From Chamaecyparis obtusa (lineage: Eukaryota; Streptophyta; Pinopsida; Cupressales; Cupressaceae), in contig BSBK01001581.1 in NCBI GenBank assembly GCA_027943335.1, positions 819,001 through 883,000 on the forward strand: a stretch of DNA of 64,000 bases. Reading direction: 5' to 3'. The translations under genes and the position numbers were made by a program. Shown piece by piece: positions 49,983-61,461 of the stretch (its first letter is position 1; each line of letters opens with the position of its first letter). The notes under the pieces are model-generated. The model saw nothing but the letters and a program-made list of their open reading frames with translations, ran no database searches and had not been told where the DNA came from.

Positions 49983-52900
49983 ATGGATCAACAAGTATAA
50001 TTTATTATTTGGTTTCCTTCTCTTTAGTCAAAAAAATATTTAGGTCCTACTATGTCTCTCATTTTATGGAATGCAGGTATCACCAAATAGGTATTTGTCT
50101 GATCTGTCTTCCTCAAGTGAGGAAAATGCGGGAATAGAAGAAAAAAGTGAGACATCTAGTAGGTCTAAAATAGGGAGATCAACTAGAGGTCAAAAGATTA
50201 GAAGAAATTTCAATAAATGAATGCAATTTTTCCTTGTTGAGGGGGGTCATTTTCTTATGATAATGAGACCAAATCTGACAGGAAGGTTCCCTTAAGGTAC
50301 ACACATCTTCAAGAAGAATGGGTATCCAAGGAACTACCTCCAGTTAACACTGATTTTTCTATTAACGAAAGGATATATCACATAGCTCCATCTTCATTAC
50401 ATGGTTTGGGCTTATTTTCCATGGATGGCATAAAGGTCAGTTATAATCAAGTTGTTGAATTGATGGAGTATGTAGGACCTTGTTACAATTACAATGATTG
50501 GATGTGGATTGTGTGATATAAAAAAAGTATGCATAGCTATGGATTGTCAGAAAATTATATACAATGCAAAGTAAATGATCAAACTAAAAGGATCACTAAG
50601 TATATTGATGGAAGGCCAAAAGAAATAAGGAATATTGTAGGTTTTATAAATATTTCTTGACCTATGTCAATTAATAAGCGATTGAATTGTATATTCGAGG
50701 CACGCGAGGGAAATCATGTATTTGTATGTGTGATAAAATCAATAAGTGTAGGGGAAGAGCTTCTGATAGATTACAATTTGAATTGTGTAGATACAAAAAA
50801 ATTCCCTATCATGGGACTGGTAAGTATAACATTTAAACCAATTGCCTCCAATTAATATTGACTCTAATGTACAATCTACTAGTTTATTAATAATTTTTTT
50901 GGGTAAGTTTATTACTTTCATTTCGCTGCTAATTGCTAAGAATTACTAATCTTTTTCACAGGGCGACATGGATCCACCTCAAGATACAAGTGGGGATGTT
51001 CTTCACAATACAACTTCTTCATCAAAGGTAAACCTGCTAAATTAGTGTAATTCTAAAAATTATATAGAAACAAATGTCATATTATTATGTTCTTTTCTTT
51101 ATGGCTTTGGAGTTATTTTGATAGAATTTTGTTGATATTGATGTCATAACTTGATACTTATTGATAGGGAAAAGAAAAAATGACAGCAGATCAATTGCAA
51201 TCTAAAATTAAGGTGGCATTTATAGATGACATCGCATCTAGCTCTAACCCTGTATTCCTGGCTACTCAAATAAAAAATAAATATAGTAAAGAAATTCTTA
51301 ACATTGTAATGGAACCAAACAAAATTGAGGAGACAGAGGAACTCAAAGAAGAATTGATACGTAGAGTCAATTGTATTAATGTAAGCAGTAATTAATCTTA
51401 AGCAATAATTAAAGTTCAATATCTATGTTTATATTTTATACTATCTTATGGATCATGATCTAAAATATGACGTGTTCTTCTTACAAGATTTTTTGACACC
51501 TGTGAATCATGGTCAATATGGTGAGGGTTGTAGCACCGCACAACCTTCATGTAAATAATCCTTAAACTTTTAACCATTAATTTAACCTTTGTATGCATTA
51601 TTGACTCAAATTATGTTTGGGATGATTCTAGTAGCCCATTTAATCTTTATCCATTGCAAATGTCTTTGCTAACAATGTATTCTTTAGCTCATGATGAAGT
51701 GCAAACACCTCCTTCGATCAATATTCCTCTATCGAAGAATGCATTGTTCGTAACAAGGTGCTTACAGACATCTTCCTCTGTACTAGCTACAATTGGTAAA
51801 ACCTTGTTTTTCTATATTTTGTTATGTGCTAATCATGCATTGATTATTTTTCTTGTGTGAATTTTATACACTGCATCAACCTATTTTGTGCACTAATAGA
51901 TACACCTAAACCTGGTACAAGAATAGATCAGACCAGTACTAGTGAAGATCAACCATTTCCTGGATCAACTCGTGTTACTAGTATTGGTTCATTTGTGGGG
52001 ACATTATTGTTGAACAAGAACAATATGTTTCTGTTAAAAGTACCAAAGCTTCCAGGTGCTTTAAAATTATTATTATTATTTATAGTGTAATTGTAGTTTA
52101 CTTATACATAACTCATTTTGGACTAATAATCCCATGATATTTTTGTAGGAAATGATGTTTTTTATGATCATCTTTTTGAAATGACATTGAAGCTATTTGG
52201 GCCCACCATACGTAAAAGGTACCTAGCTTCATAATATTGGTACAATATTTTTCTCATCTTCAATTTATTGTACTATATTAAAGTTATGATATCTAACAAT
52301 TTTGTTTTTATAAAAAAGGTGGAATGAACATGATGCTAACTTAAAAAAATCAGCTCATTAAATCTTTAGAGGACCTCTTTGGAAATAAAACTTTTGACAG
52401 TGTCATGATCCTTAAAAAAGCATCCAAACATATAAAGACTATGAGGGACCAATATAGAAGGGCTCTAAAGGATAACCCAAAGTACGAGCATCCTCCTATG
52501 ATTCCACCGATGGAGTGGAATGAAATAATGGAAGATACAAAAGAGAAAAGGCTAAAGGGTAGTGGAATTCAACCAGAAGATGACAAAAGAAGGTATGTCA
52601 TGATAGTATTAAGTAGAATGTAATCATGCACTAATTAGTGATCTTTGTAAATATATAATCTAACATGTTTCAAACTTTTCATAGATGGCAAGACACATCA
52701 AAAGCCACACAAGAGAGATTAAAAAAGATTGGCCAACACAAACTTGGCTCTGGTGGCTATATGAAACTTCACTCTCGACTTGTAAGTAGCAACATTGGAA
52801 TTTCATATCAATTTTTTATATATAAGGTTGCAAACAATTATGTTTGATCAAATCATACATGTAAAAGTGACGATATTAAATAAAAAATACAGGGCATAGA

Positions 52901-53603
52901 ATTCAATGTAGAGCCCATGGATGAAGACAAACGAATAGCCTTGAAGGAAGGCTATAAAGTCATGGCTGCATGCCTACGCCAAGAATCTGAAATCCATAAA
53001 AAAGAATCTGCTGCACTAGATGAGACACAGGTAAATTGGTCAAATGAAAAGTAAATCAAATTGAATAGTTAATTTCGAACATAAATTGACTATTTCATGA
53101 TAGCAATGCGCATGACATTTCACTACAGCCTTCAAATCCTATCACATAACCTAGGCATGATGAAGGCCATGATGTGCATCACAGTGGTGGAGGTATTAAC
53201 TCACTATTGGAAATAAATTACGTAATTATTAATAGAATTTAATGTCTTTAATTGTAATTAGCCGTGTAACCCTTTTTTGAATATTTTAGAGCATGTTGAG
53301 CATGTTGAGGTGGTGGCAGATCAAAATGTTATTGTACATGATGATGTGACATTATCAGGTAAAGAAAAATGCATGTTATGTTCTACTGGTTAATGAAATA
53401 CATGTAATAGTAAAAAAAAGTATGCAAATTTAACTCGTTTACTTGTTATTGCAGTAGACCCCCCTTTAGTGCAGCAGCCTCGTGCTCCTCAAGACATGAG
53501 GAAGCATCATAATTTGAGATCACAACCACAAGAGGAGGAATATATTGATGCTCCTCTCATCCTTTACCTCAAGAAATCTAAGAAAAACCCAAAAAAAAAA
53601 TGA
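49983..53603 (+). pseudogene. SET-domain gene fused to a TNP1/Ptta-like region, second gene of the CACTA
   Basis: Proposed exons (GT-AG): 49983-49994, 50077-50819, 50962-51027, 51168-51380, 51488-51550, 51632-51795, 51900-52055, 52149-52218, 52319-52592, 52685-52791, 52893-53030, uncertain pieces near 53130-53350, and 53455-53603 ending TGA. Exon 2 encodes a SET fold: SSLHGLGLFSMDGIK, VVELMEYVG, TKYIDGRPKEIRNIVGFINI, KRLNCIFEA and SVGEELLIDYNLN (the G-E-E-L-x-x-D-Y signature). Later exons encode MTLKLFGPTIRKRWN, ALKDNPKYEHPPMIPPMEWN and KKIGQHKLGSGGYMKLHSRL, resembling plant En/Spm second proteins, and a Lys-rich tail. Two TGA stops interrupt the SET domain, a frameshift near 50220 precedes it, and another lies in an A-run at 52345. 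The Ptta/TNP1 assignment is tentative; the SET assignment is firmer. Confidence 0.72.
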
Positions 53604-55858
53604 TTTCTTAAAAATGCTCTTTGATAAAACTTGTCTGATTAACTTTGTTGGATAATGAAAGAACATTGTTTTAAGTAATTATCTATGAATTTTGTGTATT
53701 AATATTGAATTATATGTCATGTTAATTAATATTATTATGTGTTAATGAATTCTTGATTAGTGTTGCGTATTAATGAATGTTATATCATATTAATGAATGT
53801 TATGTGATTGTATTGATTGAATGTTATAGTTCATAAATGGATGAATGAAGTGTGTAATTAGATGTTAATGGGGAATTTAGATTGATGTTAAGGGGAGGGG
53901 GGTGAGGCTAGATGACCTTCACATGGTTGGCCTTGTTAAGTAGAGAATATTAAAGTATTCTTGAAACCAAGTGAAGCTCAAACTAACATACCTTCATTAT
54001 TTAATCAATTTCATTCATTCTAGGTCTTTGCTCATAAGTGCATTTTGAATGTGTCATTGTTAGGCAACTATCAAATAACAAACTAGAAGGGCCAATAGTC
54101 AACTTCTCATTGTCATTGTCTGGCATGATTCAACTTCATTTTGTGTAAGTACTCTCTTATTGAATGCGTCAACCTCTCTTGGCCTAATCTAGATTATTTC
54201 ATTGCTTTGTGTTTTGAGTAGGTGAAGTGTTAAATCAATTTCTATATTCTATTCTTCATTCATAACTATTATCTTTAGGCAAGAACATCATTATATCATC
54301 GATGTTATGTACCTTTAGCCAATGTAGATAAATTCACTATGACAAGCATGTCATAACATGTGTTCTTGAATTGGACTAGGTTGAATTATATGATTCTTAA
54401 CATATTCAATGTTAAAGAAGGAAATATTTCAAAAATGTTTGTTTATTGGATGCTTGAAGATCTTACTTCATATATCCATTTATCCTTATGTGGATCCCAT
54501 TGCTTGTTAATTTGAGTTTTCTTATTTCCTGAGTTGTCTGTGTGTTTGCATTGTTCTTGGGAGAAATATTTTTACTTGCATTGTATTTTGGATTTTGTAA
54601 AGGTTTTCAAAGATTTTGAAGTTGCTAATCCCTGTGATATACACTTGATTTTTAAGTGACATTTATTAAATTTATCATATAGTATATTTGTTAATACTTA
54701 CACCTTTGAAACTGACATTGATGGAAAATTAAGCTGCATAACAGAAGCCCAATTATTTGGAGTAGTAAATTATGTCAAGTAGATTGCTATTTTTTTAATA
54801 GACTGTTGACTATTCATTATTTATAGAAGTGTTGTTTTTTAATATAAATCTCTGCACTTCTCAGAGGCAATAACAATTTATGATTCAAATCTTGATAATT
54901 CTTGTACCTCATATGAAGCCATCTTCCATTTCAATCAGGCTCATTTTTTCTTTGACCTCTTAGGTTAAAAATTCCAATGATTATTTTACAATTTGAGGCT
55001 TATGGTTATATCATTTGATGTTAAATGATTAAATATCTAGAACAAATTGTGCAGAATCTCAATGAACTACCTCTATAAAACAAAATATTTAGCATTTTTT
55101 CCTTCCAGTTCTGTTTTAGTCTTGGCAATTTGAAATTTCTTAATAACACATAAATCCATCTTGACACTTTTTGATGGCTAAAGAAAAATGAGACTTGATG
55201 TTTATATGAAATAGTAAATAAAATTCTTATTGTCATTATAATCTAAACATTTTTATAATTATAATTTGAACATTGAGATCTCAATAATTGAAGCTCAGTA
55301 TATTATGGTGACATTTAATAAGGCTTAATAAATATTTTTGCGATAAAGTTTTCAACTATTGGTGGATGCATCAAGTTTAGAAAGAATTACCTCATCACAA
55401 TATCTATGGGCACATCCCATACCTATGAATGATGGTAAAGAAATGTAGCTATTTTCTGCTAAAGGATGATGAGCATTGTATATTTTATCAATGTTTTTTA
55501 TGTCAACTGGAAGACAATTTTCACTACAAATAATATAGGCATCTAACTAAAATAATAAGATAGCTCAATATAAGACTATCTCTAATGAATTACAGTATAG
55601 AATGATCCATGTAGGGTTATAAACTTTTTGATTAAGAAGCTCATTGTAAAATATCTTTGCCTATGTACATGACATGTATCTTTGAATTATACTTTATTAC
55701 TTTCAGTTCTATTCATGTCATATATATTGTATAATCCCCCAATTGCGTAGATCAAATACTAACAAAAATCATTAAAACATGTTGGAGACGTTCAACTTTA
55801 TTTAAGGATTCAAGATTTTACTATGTTCAAATAGATTTTCTATTCAATTAGCTCTCAG
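53604..55858. other. CACTA interior, probably captured intron sequence in its right part
   Basis: About 2.25 kb without a recognised frame. The part just before 55859 ends in a splice acceptor (TTAGCTCTCAG) of the DRP2 exon, so some of it is likely intron of that captured gene. No upstream DRP2 exon was found. Confidence 0.5.
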
Positions 55859-56370
55859 AGTACAAAAAAGATTGAAGAACTTCTCCAAGAATATCAAAAT
55901 GAAAAAAGGAAACGTGAGAGATTCAAAAAGAAGACATCTTTATTGTCTAGGCTTACTCATCAATTAAGTGTCCATGATGTTTGAGTGACAAGTGATAATT
56001 TTTCTGCAAACAAAGGTACTAGATATATTAGTTTTGTTAAGCAACATGTTTCTTTTCATTGTAATTGAATTATAGATTTAATTTATTATGTTGTTTATAT
56101 CTATATATAGTTTCTGGAAGTGGACCTAGCACTCTGGTTTCAACAAATGATGATTGGAGAGTTGCATTTGATACTGCTGCAAATGGGCCCAGTGACTATT
56201 CAAATTCTGTTGCAGATTCACCAAGTATTAATTCTTCAAGGATGAATGGTCACAGTAGAAGGCTTAGCGACCCAATATAAAATGGTGAAATAAATTCTAG
56301 CCGATGGACTCCAAACTGACTCCCTCCACCACCACCACCACCTTCTTTTGGTTCCATGTATAGATACTAG
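55859..56370 (+). pseudogene. Captured 3' end of a DRP2-type dynamin gene
   Basis: Two exons, 55859-56015 and 56111-56370, split by a 95-bp GT-AG intron. Exon one reads [20 protein letters not shown] and [14 protein letters not shown]; exon two reads [35 protein letters not shown] and LPPPPPPSFGSMYRY then TAG. This matches the C-terminus of plant dynamin-related protein 2, a clathrin-pathway membrane-scission GTPase: the EELL(Q)E..N.KR.RER helix, the D-W...F..AA.GP segment, the R-R-x-S-D-P motif and a terminal YRY. GTPase, PH and most of the GED are absent. Stops: a TGA after SVHDV (56 codons before the end of exon one is not possible to read through), a TAA after SDPI and a TGA in TPN-stop-LPP. 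Confidence 0.82.
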
Positions 56371-57409
56371 ACATTTTTGGGATTTTTGATTCATTTAGAT
56401 AACCATAAGCATTGAGTGGGTTTTCCACGGTATTACCCCTAGTCTCAAACATTCAAATATAACACCAGAGCTTTCCTGAGTGATCTTATTCCAAGATAGC
56501 AGTACTTAGGGTTTCATCTGTTATAGCATTGTTGATTTCAAGGTTTCTTGAAATCTTATCAGGTTGGCTGTTATTTAGTAGGTCTTTTGGCCTCCTGCAT
56601 TTTTTATTCAATCCATTCAATTTTTTACTACTTGAATTTTTATAGATGTAATTAGTGTATGTATTTTATAGCAAGGAATATCAATTGCATGCTCTTTATC
56701 TGCATAGATAGCATTAATTGCACCAAGTTTTTTTTATCATCAAAAAATACATTTCTTTAAGTGTTACCAATTTTTTGAGTGCAGTATAAAAGTTGACACG
56801 TGTGTGAATATCCCCAACTTTAGCAGCCCTCCACAAGATTTGATACAATTTAACTTCTTTGTTCACATGTTCTCAATGTTTTTGATAGTTCGACAAAGCA
56901 GACTTTTATGCTTCTTTATGAATAGAAGTATGGTCATATGTTTGAAACTCATCTAAAGGTGACATTCACTAGTGTTTAGAAATGCTAATGATGGTTATTT
57001 TTTTGATGTAACCAAGGTGTGAGGTGTAAACATCTTCAAGAAGTAGATTAATTTAAATAACACTAAAATAACACTAGATGCCTAAGTCTAAAAGAAGTAG
57101 ATAACTATATAAAAGATGCTTAAAATGAAACATTCAACAATCTTAACATAGATTAGGTTTGAGTAGGATGCTTGTGAAACCCAAATAATCTTCTTGAAAT
57201 TATACTACACCATTTTTCTCTCTTTCTCTTTTCTTGCGCTGATTCTTCCCCAAATTCGATCACTCAGTTAGAAAATAGAATGAGTAGGGACTAGCTGGCA
57301 ACAAGCAACAGAATGAGTGTGGACACCTGAAGATAAATATCTAGACTAATCACTAATCAGGATGTCGTTTGTGATTACTCTGGGTATTTATCTTCATTTG
57401 TTTTTTTTT
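56371..57409. other. Sequence after the DRP2 stop, no gene seen
   Basis: Probably begins with captured 3' untranslated sequence. CCACCACCACCACC-type tracts end at 56345. Nothing else recognised before the subterminal repeats. Confidence 0.45.
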
Positions 57410-57906
57410 CACATTCCATATTTGGTCAAAATTTTGACTAACCAAAGTCAAAACTTTGACCAAGTTTGGTCTAAATATCGACCATTATGTGTCGAAATGT
57501 GATGTCATGGGTTTGGTATCCTGGTCGGATAGGCAAAATATTTTGACCAACATTTGTCGAAAGTTCTACTAATTTTGGTCAGAATCCACTGTCGTGGTTT
57601 TGGCATCATGGTCAGTCGGGCCAAATATTTTAACCAACATTGGTCAAAAATCAGCGTTGTGGTTTTAGCATCCTGGTCGGTCACACTAAAAATTTTGACC
57701 TATGGTGGTCGAATGTTTGATGAATATACCCGCCAAAAGCTAATGGTGTTTCGACCAAGGTGGGTGTCGAACATTCTACGGTAACAAAGATATGTCAAAA
57801 ATAAGACTAGGAAAATAGCGACAAAAGCATTTGTCAATAACTCGACCAAGATTGGTAGGAAATTTGATGAATTTTCCATTGAAAAAAGGTGCAAATTGTA
57901 CTAGTG
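57410..57906. repeat. Right subterminal repeat zone and terminus of the CACTA
   Basis: Dense GGTCAAA/TTTGACC motifs, including GGTCAAAATTTTGAC (57424-57438, identical to 26392-26406). Imperfect repeats of about 67-83 bp carry GGTATCCTGGTCGG, GGCATCATGGTCAG and AGCATCCTGGTCGG. It ends GTACTAGTG at 57906, followed by CCT (57907-57909), the right target duplication. Confidence 0.8.
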
Positions 57907-59885
57907 CCTGGTATCCGTATTAATATGTTTTTGAACAGATGCAAATAAGCTTCAGACTGAGGTGTCATTTTGAAACAAAAACCTAATTACTAACTGCAAC
58001 AAAAATATAATTATAATGTAAACTATTAACCATTTTAAAGGTTAATATATTTAATTTATAAGGTCTTTAGTAATTCTTCTTTTTAGAATATCTCTCTTAT
58101 TTCATCCCGTAAAATAATCCCCTTTGAAATATTATTTGATGTGAAGGCTTTTTGCACATAAGATAAATTAATTAGATATCTAACCTTAGTCTTCATTAGA
58201 GTTTTCTAGAAAAGCAATATTATAATTAATCCATGTATAATTTCCAAAATAATCATTTATAACATATTTTATCATTTGAAAAAAATACTTATAAAACTTA
58301 ATCAAAATATTATATATGTTAAATGAGGCTTTCCTACTAATGATTTTCAAAACTTAATATAAGCCCCCCCCAAAAAAATTTATATTAAATAATATATAAA
58401 AGGATAACATTACTGTGATGCCATGTAAAAAATATATATATCCTTCCTTTTTAGGGAAAATTTAACTTGATAAAAAATATTCAACTCAATCCCCAAGCTA
58501 TTGTTATAGGATAAAAGTTTTATTACTTTGCAAATCATACCAATATAAATATATTTCTTCTTTTGAAAAATATAATTTTCCAGAAAGTAATATGAAATAA
58601 ATTACCATTTTTTAAAACAATAAAATAATGAGTTCACCCTAAAATGATATCTCAAATTTAATTTACATAAGGTAAACACATTTACAAACAATATTGCATT
58701 CTTATAATATTGTAAACATTTAATTCCATATCCAATAAAATATTAAAAACATTATTTCATTCATGATATAAATTTCCATTAATTTGTATTAAATAATTTC
58801 ACTGTTACTATCAAAATATTTTATATCATAACCCTCACAAATAAAAGTAATTCTTCCTTAATAATTTATTAAAATAAAACTCCAAGGGAGAAATTATTTT
58901 ATTTTATCAACCCTGTATTCCAATTTCTCTCATAAAATATTTCAAAATATTAACAAAGAAATATTTGGGCAAGGAATACTCCCTCTACACTATCAATATC
59001 TTGAAGTACCATGTTGAATTTTTTTTTATTTGGATCAAATTTCTGCACATAAATAACATAGTCAAACATCATGATAGATCAAATTTCATCTTATTTATTT
59101 TCAAAACAATTTTTTAATACATACTTCATCATTGGAATTAATCAAGATGATAATATTATTTTAAGGAATAAATTACCCTAATAAGATATTTTATTTAGCA
59201 ACTAGGGTAATTTATATTTTCATCGTGAGAATGATTTATGCTTTTTCCATAGAATTACTTTTATGTTATTATAAGATATTAAGACATATTATTTTGTAAA
59301 AAGGAAATTTTACCCCCAACATAAATTTTTCAACATAGAGTGAAAACCATGTGTTTATATCCTTTCACTCTAACTTATGTTTTCAAGGAATAACATAGAC
59401 TAATTGGATAGGGGGGGTAAGTTTGGGTAGTTAGGAAAAGAGGGCAGGCTTGAGAGGTCAAGTGTTCAACTCCCTCTCACCACCCTTTTTTCAAAAAGGA
59501 ATATTTTACTTTGAATCACCCCTTTTTTAAAAACATTTTATTTTGATTCACTTTGACAATTTTTTATAGAAAATTTCCCAAACCATTTAAATAAAAACAT
59601 TATTACAACCCTATTTCATCTATTTAGGGTAATCAAGCAAGAATAATTATTTCAAATTTTCAACATAGCATTAAAATATAAATAAACTCTAGAACTATGC
59701 TATTTGAAAAAATCTATTTATAATCATGATAATTATTCAAATATTTAATCCTAAATATTCCTCATATTTATGTAAGTGTATGGTAAATATTAGGGTTTAT
59801 AATAATTCAGGATATAGGAGCATAAAATATTTGGGTATTGAAATACTTCATGTTAATTTTTGGTTTTGCAAAAAAGGTGTCAACA
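57907..59885. repeat. Inner part of the element B LTR
   Basis: Resumes after the CACTA and ends GGTGTCAACA. Very AT-rich without frames of interest. It contains a weak tRNA-like block at about 59402-59485 (B-box-like GTTCAACTCC at 59464-59473). See 25416-26248 for the other part and the reasons for calling it an LTR. Confidence 0.55.
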
Positions 59886-60032
59886 GTGGGTCCAATTGGA
59901 GACGTGCATTCATGCTTGGATGCAATGAGAGTCCAGTTATCTCTGGAAGAAGAAGACCATAGTAAGAAATGAATCACAAAACTAGGATAAAGAAAAAATA
60001 ATGTACAAGTTTAGAGAATATTTCCTGTTTCA
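59886..60032. other. Spacer between the element B LTR and integrase
   Basis: Begins GTGGGTCCAATTGGAGACG. A 3' LTR of a minus-strand element should be preceded by a purine tract on the minus strand. None is visible, so the boundary or the arrangement may be altered. Confidence 0.4.
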
Positions 60033-61320
60033 AGAGAAGAAGGGTTTCAAATACTGATCATGGGTTGAGAACTCCTGAAGAATTTCATTAGTGTCTTGTA
60101 AATGGTAAGAATTTTCACCTACTTTTGAGATGACCATGTAAGGTCGTAACCATAATGCATTGAACTTACCATGCTTTCCTTTACCTTGGTCTTTTGCATT
60201 CCATTTTAGTACCCAATCACCTTCTCTAAAAAACCTATTTGATGCTTTCTTGTCATGAAGGGTCTTAATCTGTCGTGAAGATTTATTTCTTGTTCTCTTC
60301 TTATTATCTCATTTAACTCTGTCAATTGGCTCCACCTGTCCTCCATAAAATTTATGTCCTCAAGCTCTTCTTCCTGAATGAATCTATAAACTGACAATAG
60401 ATTATTTAATGGTAACCTTGCTTGTTTCCCATAAATGAATTCATAAGGAGAAAAACCTATCAATCTTTTTATTGTCACCCTATCTACCCATAAAGCCAAG
60501 TCTAATTTCGAGTCCCATGCCTTCTTATTATTTCTCAACTTTCTCCTAATGATCTTTATTATATTCGTATTGCTTGATTCTGCTTGACCATTCCCTTGCG
60601 GATGGTATGGGGAAGAGTATGATAGGTTGATACCATATTTTTTGCAAAATTCAAAAAATTCTTTAGATCTGAAATACATACCATTATCACAAAGGATCTT
60701 GCAAGGTACTCCAAATCTAGTATGTTTTTTGTTAAAAACTTGATGACCACCTTACTTGTAGCTTGTCTTGTAGGTATAGCTTCAACCCATTTTGTAAAAT
60801 AGTCTATTACAACCAATATCCATTTATAACCTCCACTTGAAGAATCTAAAATCTCCCCAATAAAATCTATTCCCCACATTTTGAAAGGTTCCTCAGTTTG
60901 TAAAGGAATAAGGGGTAATGCACCATTGTATTTTAGTTTTCTAGAGAACTTCTGATAGGATTCACACTTCTTAACATATTCATAACAATCCTTGAATACA
61001 TGGGGCCAATAATACCTAGATTACAATATCTTATGAGCTATTGTCTTAGCTGAAAAGTGACCACCACATACTCCATCATGTAATTCTTTTGTAACCGACT
61101 TAGCTTGATAGGTATCTAGACAAAATAAAAGGATACCATCATTGTTTTTCCAATATAGATCTCCTTGAATCAGTACATACCTTGATGCTTGCAACTTTAT
61201 AGTTCTTTTGTGATTATCACTTAAACCTTCTTGACACTTCATATGTTTTAAGAAGTAAACTATGTCAGTGTACCATGGACAATGTTCAATGCTGGCTTCT
61301 GAATTCTCCAAATCTACTTG
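60033..61320 (-). pseudogene. Integrase domain of element B
   Basis: Zinc-binding part at 61311-61021 (ELHDGVCGGHFSAKTIAHKI) with a stop after it. Core: MWGIDFIGEILDSSSGGYKW, IDYFTKWVEAIPTRQATSK, second Asp in LCDNG (frame change near 60690), YSSPYHPQGNGQAESSN with the Glu. C-terminal part reads REGDWVLKWNAKDQGKG, ALWLRPYMVI and ends FSTHDQYLKPFFS then TGA at about 60031. Gypsy-type D-D-E order is clear; frames are broken at least twice. Confidence 0.85.
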
Positions 61321-61461
61321 GTTTATTTAGGTTGCATCTAAATTTGTCTCAGCCATGAGTCTAGCCAACCCTTGTCCTCTTACTAACTTAGTGATTTGAA
61401 TCTCAATATCAAATTCTTGAACCTGATTAATCCATCAACATCTTCTACTAGTGACTTTTGA

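Larger units (their letters stand above)
26249..57906 (+). mobile_element. CACTA (En/Spm) DNA transposon carrying host gene fragments and a SET-domain gene
   Basis: Left end CACTAGTACATTTG (26249) and right end CAAATTGTACTAGTG (57906) are inverted, differing by a one-base indel, and begin with the CACTA motif. CCT flanks both ends. The subterminal zones at both ends contain many GGTCAAA/TTTGACC motifs, including a shared palindromic GGTCAAAATTTTGAC. The span is 31,658 bp, and about 13,865 bp after removing the nested element A and one copy of its duplication. Cargo in order: PPR fragment, PLP-transferase fragment, PPR fragment, TNP2 relic, SET-containing gene, DRP2 fragment. The TNP2 and SET genes read left to right. 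The catalytic transposase core is missing, so this copy is non-autonomous. Confidence 0.88.
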
